A DNA stretch of 62,457 bases from an uncultured Christensenella sp. GTDB lineage: Bacteria > Bacillota > Clostridia > Christensenellales > Borkfalkiaceae. Position 1 is the first letter of the stretch; each line of letters opens with the position of its first letter. The notes beneath the pieces are model-generated. The model was given only the letters and a program-made list of their open reading frames with translations, was not told the origin of the DNA and did not search any database. Positions 43,695 to 52,479 of the stretch are shown one piece after another. The position numbers and the translations under genes were made by a program. The stretch is taken from positions 1-62,457 of the forward strand of contig CAJTNY010000007.1 of assembly GCA_910577875.1 (NCBI GenBank). The letters are read 5' to 3'.

Positions 43695-44875
43695 TGATTA
43701 TGAAAACAATTTATACGCCCGAAATATTATTGCCTGAATCCGCCGATATGACGGCTTGGGCGGTAAACGCTTGCGACCAGTATACATCCGATTATGCTTA
43801 CTGGAAACGCGTCGAAAAACTCGTCGGGGACAAGGAGAGTACTTTTAATCTCGTTTTTCCCGAAATATATCTTAACGATAATCCCGAAGTCCGCATCGAA
43901 AAAATAAATAAAACGATGCGGTCATATATTAATAACGGCGTATTCAAAACCGTTTCGGGCGGGTTCGTGCTCGTCGAACGCACAACGGTTTCGGGTAAGC
44001 GAACGGGAATAGTTTTAGCCATAGACCTGGAAGACTACTCGTATGAGCCCGGCGCAAAGACGCCCGTCCGCTCAACGGAAGCTACGATTATGGAACGTAT
44101 CCCGCCGCGTGTAATGATTCGCAGAAACGCGCCGATCGAACTGCCGCACGTTATGCTGTTGTACGATGACAGGGATAATACGGTTTTAAACAGTGTTAAA
44201 CTCGGCGGAACGTTGTACGATTTTAATTTAAATATGGACGGCGGGCGCGTAAAGGGTACGTTTATCGGAAATGCGGAAGAAGTCAAAAACGCGTTTTATG
44301 CGCTTGCCGACGGAAAACGCGAACCTATGTTGTTTGCGGTAGGCGACGGAAATCATTCTCTCGCAACGGCAAAAAACTGTTGGGAAGAGATTAAAAAAAC
44401 TCTTCCAGAAACCGAACAGGCAGAACACCCTGCACGCTACGCGCTATGCGAAGCTGTCAACATATACGATAGCGCTCTTCGTTTCGAACCTATCCATAGG
44501 CTTATAAAAACCGACAAAGCGGAGTTGTTTGCAAAAGGTCTGAAAACCGGCGGAAGCGGTAAGGCGCTGTTAGCGGTAAACGGAAAAACTTCGGAAATAG
44601 CGTTTGATGAGGATATTCCGTCGGGTATAAGAAAACTCGACGCATATATTTCGGATTTTATAGAAACCTACGGCGGAGAAGTCGACTATATACACGGCGA
44701 AAACGAACTTAAATCTTTCACGGAAAACAGCGGTGCGGGCGTGGTGTTGCCCGCGATAAGAAAAGAAGATTTCTTCCGTCTTATAATTACGGGAGGCAAT
44801 CTTCCGAGAAAAACTTTCTCGTTGGGCGAGGGAAACGAAAAGCGTTATTATATTGAGGCAAAGAGAATAAAATAA
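43694..44875 (+). CDS. DUF1015 family protein
   Basis: 393 residues, soluble. N-terminal P-x-I-L-L-P and the G-D-G-N-H-S-L-A-T-A segment near residue 216 are the family hallmarks; the latter resembles a nucleotide or metal-binding loop. DUF1015 has no settled function, although relatives occur next to serine or phosphatase-type genes. Start is ATG 43694 in a TAATG overlap (a second in-frame ATG is at 43700). Overlaps the aspartate kinase gene by one base. Confidence 0.82.
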   Translation: MIMKTIYTPEILLPESADMTAWAVNACDQYTSDYAYWKRVEKLVGDKESTFNLVFPEIYLNDNPEVRIEKINKTMRSYINNGVFKTVSGGFVLVERTTVSGKRTGIVLAIDLEDYSYEPGAKTPVRSTEATIMERIPPRVMIRRNAPIELPHVMLLYDDRDNTVLNSVKLGGTLYDFNLNMDGGRVKGTFIGNAEEVKNAFYALADGKREPMLFAVGDGNHSLATAKNCWEEIKKTLPETEQAEHPARYALCEAVNIYDSALRFEPIHRLIKTDKAELFAKGLKTGGSGKALLAVNGKTSEIAFDEDIPSGIRKLDAYISDFIETYGGEVDYIHGENELKSFTENSGAGVVLPAIRKEDFFRLIITGGNLPRKTFSLGEGNEKRYYIEAKRIK

Positions 44876-46197
44876 TGGCAGTTAAAGTATGTAAATTCGG
44901 CGGAACGTCTATGGCGGACGGCAACGTCATAGCAAACGTAAAAAAAATAATAGACAGCGATAAAGAGCGTAGGTTCGTAGTCGTTTCGGCGCCAGGCAAA
45001 AGATATTCGGACGATATAAAAGTCACGGACTTACTTTATGCGTGTTACGAAGAACTTAAAAACACGGGTTCCTGCGCCGAAGCTTTCAAAGCAGTGCGCG
45101 CACGTTTTACCGACATTGCGTTACAGCTCGGCTTAAAGCTCGATATAAACTCCGTTCTTAACGAAACGCAAAAGCGGATTGACGAAGAAAAAAGCGAAGA
45201 CTTTACGGCTTCGCGCGGAGAGTATCTTTCCGCGCGCGTGGTTGCGGAATATCTGGGTGCGAAATTTATCGACGCCGAAGAAGTAATTTTTTTCAACGAA
45301 GACGGTTCGTTGAACGGCGAAAAGTCATATAAAGTGATATCATCTAAAACGGACGGAATAAGAAAAGCGGTTTTTCCGGGTTTCTACGGCGCAGGAGCGG
45401 ACGGCAGGGTAAAAACTTTTTCCCGCGGCGGTTCTGATATTTCGGGAGCCGTGGTTGCGCGCGCGGTAAATGCATCGCTTTACGAAAACTGGACGGATGT
45501 TTCGGGTTTTCTCGCTTGCGACCCGAGGATAGTAGACAGCCCCAAGAGCATAAGACAGCTTTCGTACAAGGAACTCAGGGAACTTAGCTATATGGGGGCG
45601 AACGTTCTTCACAGCGAATCAATCTTCCCCGTGCGCAAAGCGAATATCCCCATACAGATAAAAAATACGTTCCGTCCCGAAGACGAGGGAACGACGATTG
45701 TTCCCACTTCGAGATATGTTCCGAGCGGAAGCACCGTAACCGGTATCGCGGGCAAAAAGAATTTTACGGTAATATTCATTGAAAAATCGCTTATGAACGC
45801 CGAAATCGGTTTCGTAAGAAAAGTACTTTCGGTAATTGAAGAAGAGAACGTACCGGTTGAGCATATTCCGTCTGGTATAGACACTATGTCGCTCGTGATT
45901 GAAAGCGCTTCGCTTGCACAGTATAAGCTTGAAAGAATACTCGAAGGTATAAAAAACGCGGTTGAACCCGATATAATAAGGGTAATAGAAAATATCGCGC
46001 TGATTGCGACTGTCGGACACGGAATGTCGTCGCTTGTCGGAACTTCCGCTCGTCTTTTCAACGCAATTGCTTCTGCGGATATAAACATCAAAATGATTGA
46101 CCAGGGTTCGAGTGAACTCAATATAGTAGTCGGAGTAAAAAACGACGATTATGAAAAATGTATAAAAGCCATCTATGCGGAATTTTTCGGAAAATAA
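44875..46197 (+). CDS. Aspartate kinase
   Basis: 440 residues. Phosphorylates aspartate for lysine, threonine, methionine and diaminopimelate synthesis. N-terminal V-C-K-F-G-G-T-S, S-R-G-G-S-D-I-S-G near 183, N-W-T-D-V-S-G-F near 205, and two C-terminal ACT domains (from about 290) that bind the regulatory amino acid. A lysC, thrA-like or metL-like isozyme cannot be distinguished. No dapA or asd adjacent. Overlaps DUF1015 by one base. Confidence 0.93.
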   Translation: MAVKVCKFGGTSMADGNVIANVKKIIDSDKERRFVVVSAPGKRYSDDIKVTDLLYACYEELKNTGSCAEAFKAVRARFTDIALQLGLKLDINSVLNETQKRIDEEKSEDFTASRGEYLSARVVAEYLGAKFIDAEEVIFFNEDGSLNGEKSYKVISSKTDGIRKAVFPGFYGAGADGRVKTFSRGGSDISGAVVARAVNASLYENWTDVSGFLACDPRIVDSPKSIRQLSYKELRELSYMGANVLHSESIFPVRKANIPIQIKNTFRPEDEGTTIVPTSRYVPSGSTVTGIAGKKNFTVIFIEKSLMNAEIGFVRKVLSVIEEENVPVEHIPSGIDTMSLVIESASLAQYKLERILEGIKNAVEPDIIRVIENIALIATVGHGMSSLVGTSARLFNAIASADINIKMIDQGSSELNIVVGVKNDDYEKCIKAIYAEFFGK

Positions 46198-46215
46198 TCA
46201 AAAAGAGGGGTTGAA

Positions 46216-46419
46216 GTGTTTTTACTTGCAGACAGCGCTGTTTCTGGGAACGTGATAACGGTCATAATACTTTGCATAGCAATAGTTGTTTTTTTGCTCG
46301 TCAACGTTATTCTCGTGGTTTCGCTTCATAAATCCAATAAAAGACTTGTAAATAAAAAAGAACTATGCGAACCAGAAGAAATTCCGGAAAATACCGACGT
46401 TAAAGAAAACGAAACTTAA
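46216..46419 (+). CDS. Small single-helix membrane protein
   Basis: 67 residues starting at GTG with GAGGGG about 7 bases upstream. One long hydrophobic helix (about 12-38), then a short basic and Glu-rich tail (N-K-R-L-V-N-K-K-E). Not recognised. It follows the aspartate kinase by 18 bases and precedes a hairpin. Confidence 0.6.
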   Translation: MFLLADSAVSGNVITVIILCIAIVVFLLVNVILVVSLHKSNKRLVNKKELCEPEEIPENTDVKENET

Positions 46420-46453
46420 AATACCGTCCGCGAAATTTAGCGCGGGCGGTATT
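46420..46453. terminator. 13-bp inverted repeat, weak terminator
   Basis: AATACCGTCCGCG pairs (one mismatch/GU) with CGCGGGCGGTATT around AAATTTAG, but no T-run follows on the plus strand. Confidence 0.5.
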
Positions 46454-46513
46454 AAAAACACAATATATAGTATTCAATAAAAAAATAGCAATACAATATT
46501 TAGTGTTTTTCTG

Positions 46514-46542
46514 TTGACAAACGAATTTTTGTTTGATATAAT
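46514..46542 (+). promoter_or_regulatory. pfl promoter
   Basis: Perfect TTGACA, 17 bases, perfect TATAAT; start predicted near 46549, just before the riboswitch. Confidence 0.85.
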
Positions 46543-46555
46543 CTAATTACAATTC

Positions 46556-46658
46556 AAAGGCAGGCGGCGACTGACGAGTTTGCGGAATTACCGCAAGGGA
46601 GCCGTTATGCGTATAATGTCGTTCGTCTGGGCTGTTTTTAAAAAATGGTCCTTTTTTT
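46556..46658 (+). promoter_or_regulatory. ZTP (pfl-motif) riboswitch with transcription terminator
   Basis: Conserved core elements in order: GCGACTGACG (consensus GACUGGCG), an unpaired stretch, ACCGCAAGGGAGCCG (consensus GGGAGCCG/GGGGAACCG) and TCGTCTGGGC (consensus CGCCUGGGC). The GACG/CGTC pairing covaries from the usual GGCG/CGCC. The terminal GGGC at 46629-46632 also pairs with GTCC at 46648-46651 across TGTTT/AAATG, followed by seven Ts: an intrinsic terminator that ligand binding would block. ZTP/ZMP accumulates when 10-formyl-THF is low, so pflA-pflB would be switched on by formyl-folate shortage. Confidence 0.88.
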
Positions 46659-46667
46659 AATCTTGAT

Positions 46668-47402
46668 ATGACAGGAAATATTCATTCGTTTGAATCTCTC
46701 GGCACGGTCGACGGACCGGGAATACGTTTCGTTGTATTTTTGCAGGGTTGTCCTATGCGCTGCAAATATTGCCACAATCCCGATTCATGGGATTTCGGCG
46801 GTGGAACGCGGTATTCCGCGGAAGACGTCGCTTCCCGTGCTCTAAGATATAAAAACTATATAAAAAACGGAGGCGGAGTTACCGTTTCGGGCGGTGAACC
46901 GCTTATGCAGACAGAGTTCGTTACAGAACTTTTCAAAATACTGAAATCGAACGGAATTCACACGGCTGTCGATACTTCGGGTATAACTTTCAATCGCGGA
47001 GATTGCGAAAAGATAAAAGCGCTTTTAAAGTATACCGACCTCGTTCTTCTCGATATAAAACATATAGACGATAAAGAACACAAAGCTTTAACGGGTTTCG
47101 GCAATAAAAACGTTTTGGAATTCGCAAAGTTTTTATCCGATAACGGCAAGGATATATGGCTTCGCCACGTTCTTGTGGACGGTATAACCGACAAAGACGA
47201 ATATTTGACCGAACTCGGAAAATTCATCAACAAACTGAAAACGGTTAAAAAAATCGAAGTACTGCCCTATCATAATATGGGCGAAGTTAAGTATGAAAAA
47301 CTTGGTATACCTTATCCATTAAAAGGAATGTACCCGCCCGAAAGTGAACGGATAGAAAACGCGGTAAGAATACTAAACTTAAATAGAAGACATAATACTT
47401 AA
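46668..47402 (+). CDS. pflA: Pyruvate formate-lyase activating enzyme
   Basis: 244 residues. Radical SAM enzyme that installs the glycyl radical on PflB. Cluster motif C-P-M-R-C-K-Y-C-H-N near residue 30; G-G-E-P-L near 78; N-terminal S-L-G-T-V-D-G-P-G-I-R. No Shine-Dalgarno before its ATG, which lies 10 bases after the riboswitch terminator T-run. Fifteen bases before pflB. Confidence 0.95.
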   Translation: MTGNIHSFESLGTVDGPGIRFVVFLQGCPMRCKYCHNPDSWDFGGGTRYSAEDVASRALRYKNYIKNGGGVTVSGGEPLMQTEFVTELFKILKSNGIHTAVDTSGITFNRGDCEKIKALLKYTDLVLLDIKHIDDKEHKALTGFGNKNVLEFAKFLSDNGKDIWLRHVLVDGITDKDEYLTELGKFINKLKTVKKIEVLPYHNMGEVKYEKLGIPYPLKGMYPPESERIENAVRILNLNRRHNT

Positions 47403-47417
47403 AAAAGAGGTGTTAAT

Positions 47418-49679
47418 ATGCAAACGAAAGCTTGGGAAGGATTTAAACTTGCAAAATGGAGCGAACACGGAGAAGTCAACGTAAGAGACTTCATACAGAA
47501 CAACTATACGCCGTACGAGGGCGGTGACGAATTTCTCGCGCCTCCCACAAAAGCGACGCTCGAACTTTGGGATGAAATTTTAAAACTTTCCGAAGCCGAG
47601 AGAAAAGCTGGCGGAGTTCTCGACGCGGACACCAAAACGGTTTCCACGCTCACTTCACACCCCGCGGGGTATATAGATAAAAAGCTTGAAAAAATAGTCG
47701 GTTTGCAGACGGACAAGCCCTTTAAACGCGCTTTGCAGCCTTTCGGCGGTATTAAGATGGCCGAACAGGCTCTCAGTATGTACGGCTACGAAATCGACCC
47801 CGAAGTTAAAAACATCTTCACCAATTACCGTAAATCGCATAACGACGGAGTATACGACGCGTATACTCTCGAAATGCGCCGTGCGCGCAGAGCGCATATT
47901 TTAACGGGGCTTCCCGATACCTACGGCAGGGGCAGAATAGTCGGTGATTACCGCCGCGTCGCTCTTTACGGCGTAGATTATCTTATTGAGTGCAAGGAAA
48001 ACGATAAAACGCTCAAAGACGGAGATATGACGCCCGAAAAAATACGCGACAGAGAGGAGCTTTCCGAACAGATTAAAGCGCTTAAAGCTTTGAAAAAACT
48101 TGCTGAAATTTACGGTTGCGATATTTCAAAACCCGCAGAGAACGCGCACGACGCTATTCAGGCTCTGTATTTCGGATACTTGGCCGCAGTAAAGGACCAG
48201 AACGGCGCGGCGATGTCGATAGGCAGAAACTCCACGTTCCTCGATATTTATATCCAGCGCGACTTAGAGCGCGGATTACTCACCGAAGAATGCGCGCAGG
48301 AACTTATAGACCAGTTCGTAATGAAACTGAGAATTATCAAGTTTATGCGCATAAAGGAGTACAACGAGCTTTTCTCGGGCGACCCTACCTGGGTAACCGA
48401 GTCGATAGGCGGAATGGGCGTAGACGGCAGAACGCTCGTTACAAAATCTTCGTTCAGAATTCTGCACACGCTCACAAACCTCGGTCCTGCGCCCGAACCC
48501 AACCTTACGGTGCTGTGGTCGGTTTCTCTGCCGGAAAAGTTTAAAAAATTCTGCGCAGACCTTTCTATCAAGACCTCTGCTATACAGTACGAGAGCGACG
48601 ATTTAATGCGTCCCGAAATGGGCGACGACTACTGCATTGCCTGCTGCGTAAGCTGTATGCGTGTGGGCAAGGATATGCAGTTCTTCGGTGCGAGGGCAAA
48701 CCTTGCCAAATGTCTTCTTTACGCAATCAACGGAGGAAAGGACGAGCTTATGCTCGATAAGAATACAGGCAAACCTTTTCAGGTCGCGCCCGAATTCGCT
48801 CCCGTCGAGGGTAACGGCCCGCTTAATTATGAGGAAGTGGAGGAAAAATACGTTCAGATGATGGACTGGCTTGCGCGCCTTTACGTCAACGTGTTGAACC
48901 TTATCCACTATATGCACGACAAATACAGTTACGAAGCTCTCGAAATGGCGCTCCACGATACGGACGTGAGAAGATTTTTCGCAACGGGCATAGCGGGACT
49001 TTCCTGCGCCGTAGATTCGCTTTCGGCAATTAAATATGCAAAAGTTTATCCTGTCCGCAACAGTGAAGGCGTAGTCGTAGACTTTAAAATAGAAGGCGAC
49101 TTCCCCAAATACGGCAACAACGACGACAGGGCTGACGATATAGCGGTGTGGTTGTTAAAGACCTTTATGGGCAAAATCAAGAGCAATTTCACCTACCGAG
49201 AAAGCGTTCCCACGACTTCCGTACTAACTATAACTTCGAACGTCGTTTACGGTAAACATACGGGAAATACTCCCGACGGCAGGCGCGCAGGCGAGCCCTT
49301 GGCTCCTGGTGCCAACCCTATGCACGGCAGGGACACGAACGGCGCTCTTGCTTCTCTCGAATCGGTCGCAAAACTTCCGTACGAGTATGCGAGAGACGGT
49401 ATATCGAATACGTTCTCGATAACTCCCGAATCATTGGGCAAAGACGAAGAAACCAGAAAGTCAAATCTCGTGACTATGCTCGACGGTTACGTAACGGACG
49501 GAGGACATCATCTGAACGTAAACGTTTTCAACCGCGAAACGCTTTTGGACGCGCAAGCTCATCCCGAGAAATATCCCCAACTAACTATCCGCGTTTCGGG
49601 CTATGCGGTAAACTTCAATAAGCTTACCCGCGAACAGCAAAACGACGTAATCTCGCGTACGATTCACCAATCATTCTGA
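47418..49679 (+). CDS. pflB: Formate C-acetyltransferase (pyruvate formate-lyase)
   Basis: 753 residues, usual length. Splits pyruvate with CoA to acetyl-CoA and formate. Active-site Cys pair in C-I-A-C-C-V-S-C-M-R near 415 and glycyl-radical loop R-V-S-G-Y-A-V-N-F near the C-terminus (usually Y-A-V-R/H-F) are both present. Shine-Dalgarno AAAGAGG upstream. Formate made here can feed formate-THF ligase, which fits the ZTP riboswitch. Confidence 0.97.
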   Translation: MQTKAWEGFKLAKWSEHGEVNVRDFIQNNYTPYEGGDEFLAPPTKATLELWDEILKLSEAERKAGGVLDADTKTVSTLTSHPAGYIDKKLEKIVGLQTDKPFKRALQPFGGIKMAEQALSMYGYEIDPEVKNIFTNYRKSHNDGVYDAYTLEMRRARRAHILTGLPDTYGRGRIVGDYRRVALYGVDYLIECKENDKTLKDGDMTPEKIRDREELSEQIKALKALKKLAEIYGCDISKPAENAHDAIQALYFGYLAAVKDQNGAAMSIGRNSTFLDIYIQRDLERGLLTEECAQELIDQFVMKLRIIKFMRIKEYNELFSGDPTWVTESIGGMGVDGRTLVTKSSFRILHTLTNLGPAPEPNLTVLWSVSLPEKFKKFCADLSIKTSAIQYESDDLMRPEMGDDYCIACCVSCMRVGKDMQFFGARANLAKCLLYAINGGKDELMLDKNTGKPFQVAPEFAPVEGNGPLNYEEVEEKYVQMMDWLARLYVNVLNLIHYMHDKYSYEALEMALHDTDVRRFFATGIAGLSCAVDSLSAIKYAKVYPVRNSEGVVVDFKIEGDFPKYGNNDDRADDIAVWLLKTFMGKIKSNFTYRESVPTTSVLTITSNVVYGKHTGNTPDGRRAGEPLAPGANPMHGRDTNGALASLESVAKLPYEYARDGISNTFSITPESLGKDEETRKSNLVTMLDGYVTDGGHHLNVNVFNRETLLDAQAHPEKYPQLTIRVSGYAVNFNKLTREQQNDVISRTIHQSF

Positions 49680-49684
49680 ATTAT

Positions 49685-49714
49685 AAAAAATCTCCCCGTC
49701 GGGGAGATTTTTTT
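49685..49714 (+). terminator. Terminator of pflA-pflB
   Basis: AAAAAATCTCCCC pairs with GGGGAGATTTTTT around a 3-base loop, followed by Ts. Confidence 0.9.
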
Positions 49715-49840
49715 ATTTATAAAGAAGAAAACTTTTGTTAAAAAATCAAGTATATATAATAGAAGAAGTAATGAAAGGGGGCGGTGCAATTATGGTTTAA
49801 AACCGAAAATACTTAAACAAAATTTATAAGGAGGAAATTT

Positions 49841-51088
49841 ATGAAGAATTCAAAGAAAAATATTTTTGCGGTAATCAAGGACAAAAAATTTATTACGCTG
49901 ATTTTAACTTTATTTTTTGCTGTAATTATCGCGGCAAGTCTGAGCCCTTTATCTGCTTTTGCGGAAACTTCGGGTAAAGAATTAAGCGATACTGTTTCAA
50001 TTGAAGAATGCGAAGAGGTTGCAAAAATTTGGATAAGCCGTAATTATACGGACGATACTCAGACCGACGACATAATACCGATTATGGCGGGCGATAAAGT
50101 TATGTCGTACTGCGTAAATTTCAAAAACAGCAGCGGACCTAACGGTTACGTCGTTTTCGACGCTTACAGGTATACCACGGAAATAGTTTCCGAATTCGCG
50201 CTTTCGGGTAAAGGTATTTACGATACCTTATACGAAAACGCAGGAATAACCGAGGTCACTCCGTATAATTCCGGAACAAGTACCGCTAATGTCGAGAAAG
50301 TAATTTATTCCTTGGGTGCATACGAGTATGCTGTTTCTGAAAATAACAGCGGAAGCAAATTTTACACCTCTTACGGTACAAGCATAAGCAGAACAGACAT
50401 CAATGAAATAGGTGAAGAAGTTAAAGCGGTAAAGGAAATGAAGTCCGAAACAGATAGTTTAGTACCTTATTCAGGATATACCGACGCATTAATATGGGGT
50501 AGTCAACTCCCTGGAAATAATGATAATTGTTTAATTTATAACATTGGTAATTCGCCTGATTTTATTCCTTCAACGGCAGCTAATTTAAGAAACGGAAGTA
50601 ATCAGAACAATTATGTTCCCACGGCGGGTGCTAATATATTAAGTTTTTACAGCGAAAAAAGAGGATTCAATAAATTAGGTTCAAATAGACAAACTATTTA
50701 TGGGAATATCGTTAATAAATCAGGTTGGGCATATAATGGTAGCGGTGAAATGTCCAATAGTAAACTCAAAGACGCAATGAAAAGCGTAGTTAAATCGGCT
50801 GGATACACGCTATCGATTGATACATATACGTGGGATAGATGGTCTTCTTGGACAAGAGATTTGCGTGCGGGGCATACTGTTTATACTGTGTTTTACGGAT
50901 ATACAGCCGAAGGTATAAATAATAAAAAAGAGGGGCACGCATTAGTTGCGGTAGGTTTTAGAGAATATAATAGCGGACATCAATATTTGCGTGTTTACGA
51001 CGGTTGGAACGCTTCCAGTGACAGATATTTGTTGTTTAATTCTGATGTTATAACCGATAAAGACGGCGCGTGTATTTACGTTAAATAA
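49841..51088 (+). CDS. Secreted papain-like (C10/C39-type) protein with the catalytic Cys replaced by Tyr
   Basis: 415 residues. Signal peptide (about 1-41, ending L-S-A-F-A). Residues 45-125 look like a streptopain-type propeptide (G-Y-V-V-F-D-A-Y-R-Y). The peptidase-like half has N-Y-V-P-T-A-G-A-N-I-L-S-F-Y where the family has C-x-P-T-A; codon 258 is TAT (50612-50614), one base from TGT. The other catalytic landmarks remain: E-G-H-A-L-V-A-V-G-F (His) and Y-D-G-W-N (Asn/Asp). AAGGAGG precedes ATG, after an 80-base leader with a TATAAT at 49755. Probably an inactive or repurposed protease. Followed 21 bases later by a small membrane protein gene. Confidence 0.75.
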   Translation: MKNSKKNIFAVIKDKKFITLILTLFFAVIIAASLSPLSAFAETSGKELSDTVSIEECEEVAKIWISRNYTDDTQTDDIIPIMAGDKVMSYCVNFKNSSGPNGYVVFDAYRYTTEIVSEFALSGKGIYDTLYENAGITEVTPYNSGTSTANVEKVIYSLGAYEYAVSENNSGSKFYTSYGTSISRTDINEIGEEVKAVKEMKSETDSLVPYSGYTDALIWGSQLPGNNDNCLIYNIGNSPDFIPSTAANLRNGSNQNNYVPTAGANILSFYSEKRGFNKLGSNRQTIYGNIVNKSGWAYNGSGEMSNSKLKDAMKSVVKSAGYTLSIDTYTWDRWSSWTRDLRAGHTVYTVFYGYTAEGINNKKEGHALVAVGFREYNSGHQYLRVYDGWNASSDRYLLFNSDVITDKDGACIYVK

Positions 51089-51108
51089 TTTTTTTAAGGA
51101 GTATTATT

Positions 51109-51654
51109 ATGAACAAAGACAATGTCTTTATAAAATTAATTTTGCCTGTAATCACCTGTTTTCTATCAATAATTTCGGTTGTAATCGGTATAGTTGCTTT
51201 AACAAAAGCATACAAAAGTCCTCAAATTACAGGTATTGGAAATTTATCGGATAAAATGTACGATACTGTTGCGGATTATATAAGTGTGTATACATACGGG
51301 AAGGGGCATCAAATTACCGATAAAGAGGTTATAGAAGAGATACAAAATGATATAGTAAATATTTTACAATATGCTGCGTGTACGCCTGCAAATAATAAAA
51401 GCTTCGATTCAAGGTTTGAATCTATTACTTTCGGGTGGTATACCGGAACAGGAAATCCTGCAACAGAAGACGGTTATTATTCTGAAGGTTTTCAAATAGC
51501 AGTTATGGAGGATTCGAGATTATGCTTTGCGAATACAATCGGAGGTTCGAAAGACAGTAATAAATTTTTCTATTACTCTGATTGTATAGTTGAGTTACAC
51601 GCGGCGGTACGAAGCACTATAAATTTAGCGTTTGGCGATGAAATAATTGTATGA
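51109..51654 (+). CDS. Signal-anchored small protein, paralogue 1
   Basis: 181 residues. One N-terminal membrane helix (I-L-P-V-I-T-C-F-L-S-I-I-S-V-V-I-G-I-V-A-L), then T-K-A-Y-K-S-P-Q-I and a predicted exterior domain of about 140 residues. The helix and K-A-Y-K-x-P segment are shared with the next two genes, but the rest has diverged. No known family. AAGGAG before ATG; probably co-transcribed with the papain-like gene. Codon use is AT-rich compared with the housekeeping genes. Confidence 0.7.
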   Translation: MNKDNVFIKLILPVITCFLSIISVVIGIVALTKAYKSPQITGIGNLSDKMYDTVADYISVYTYGKGHQITDKEVIEEIQNDIVNILQYAACTPANNKSFDSRFESITFGWYTGTGNPATEDGYYSEGFQIAVMEDSRLCFANTIGGSKDSNKFFYYSDCIVELHAAVRSTINLAFGDEIIV

Positions 51655-51673
51655 TAATTTAATAAAACAATTT

Positions 51674-51701
51674 AAAGGCGGAAATTTTTCCGCCTTTATT
51701 T
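51674..51701 (+). terminator. Terminator after paralogue 1
   Basis: AAAGGCGGAAA/TTTCCGCCTTT stem then T-rich. Near-identical hairpins follow paralogues 2 and 3. Confidence 0.85.
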
Positions 51702-51718
51702 TAAAAAAACAAAAAATC

Positions 51719-51784
51719 AGCGGGACAAACCGTCTTTAAAAATCGTTTTAAATATAAATAAAACAATAGGAGGCGCTCGCTATG
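51719..51784 (+). repeat. Conserved upstream block, copy 1
   Basis: About 66 bases, from AGCGGGACAAACCGT to TAGGAGGCGCTCGCTATG, almost repeated at 52413-52479 with a few substitutions. It contains the Shine-Dalgarno AGGAGG and probably the promoter of paralogue 2. Confidence 0.85.
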
Positions 51785-52324
51785 AAAACAATTTATAAAA
51801 TTATTTTACCGATTTTAACGTTAGTACTTACGGTTGCGGCAGTGATAATAGGTTCGGTTTCAATTGCTAAGGCTTACAAAGAACCTGAGATTAATATTGC
51901 CGAAGCTATCGGTTTGTCTGAATTTCTTGAAAATGAGGCTACCGAATTATACGTTGAATCGAACCAATATGCGCGTGGGGTGTATGATGATAAGGATTAT
52001 TTGTTGAAAGTGCAAAATAGCTTGCGTGAAGTATTGAAGGCTAATGTTTATGAAAAAACGGACGGTCCGAAACACGGAGATAATGCTTATATTTCTTTCA
52101 CCGTTAATAATAATAAGTACAGCTTTTCCGTAGGACAAAATTATAAACTTAGAGTTGTTATTAATAAGAAAATAAATTATTACCGTACCGATTGTTCATT
52201 AAAAATAAAAAACATTATAAGAACCGTGGTTGATGATTTTGTTGAATATTATAAAAGCATAGAAGATTATAACAACGGGTTATTAGAGAATCTGCCGACA
52301 AAGCCGTTACCTAAGACAAATTGA
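51782..52324 (+). CDS. Signal-anchored small protein, paralogue 2
   Basis: 180 residues. N-terminal helix K-I-I-L-P-I-L-T-L-V-L-T-V-A-A-V-I-I-G, then A-K-A-Y-K-E-P-E-I-N and an exterior domain with S-L-R-E-V-L-K-A-N-V, F-T-V-N-N-N-K-Y-S-F and Y-Y-R-T-D-C blocks. The same blocks occur in the third copy (S-L-R-D-I-I-E-E-E-V, F-T-I-N-N-I-N-Y-G-F, Y-Y-Y-T-D-C). AGGAGG precedes ATG. Function unknown; own terminator downstream. Confidence 0.72.
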   Translation: MKTIYKIILPILTLVLTVAAVIIGSVSIAKAYKEPEINIAEAIGLSEFLENEATELYVESNQYARGVYDDKDYLLKVQNSLREVLKANVYEKTDGPKHGDNAYISFTVNNNKYSFSVGQNYKLRVVINKKINYYRTDCSLKIKNIIRTVVDDFVEYYKSIEDYNNGLLENLPTKPLPKTN

Positions 52325-52367
52325 GCAGTATTGAAGAATTGAAAATATATTATTATCATAAAATTAG

Positions 52368-52395
52368 AGGCGGAAATTATTTTCCGCCTTTATTT
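52368..52395 (+). terminator. Terminator after paralogue 2
   Basis: AGGCGGAAA/TTTCCGCCT stem then TTATTTTT. Confidence 0.85.
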
Positions 52396-52412
52396 TTAAA
52401 AAACAAAAAAAT

Positions 52413-52479
52413 AGCGGGACAAACCGTATTTATAAATCGTTTTAAATATGAATAAAACAAATAGGAGGAGCCCGCTATG
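52413..52479 (+). repeat. Conserved upstream block, copy 2
   Basis: Second copy of the block at 51719-51784, ending AGGAGGAGCCCGCTATG. Gene plus upstream block plus terminator was duplicated as a unit. Confidence 0.85.

Noticed and set aside
49771..49800. 9-codon frame (ATG AAA GGG...) in the leader of the papain-like gene
   Set aside because: Too short to judge; GGG-rich start is more likely an mRNA feature. No terminator follows it.
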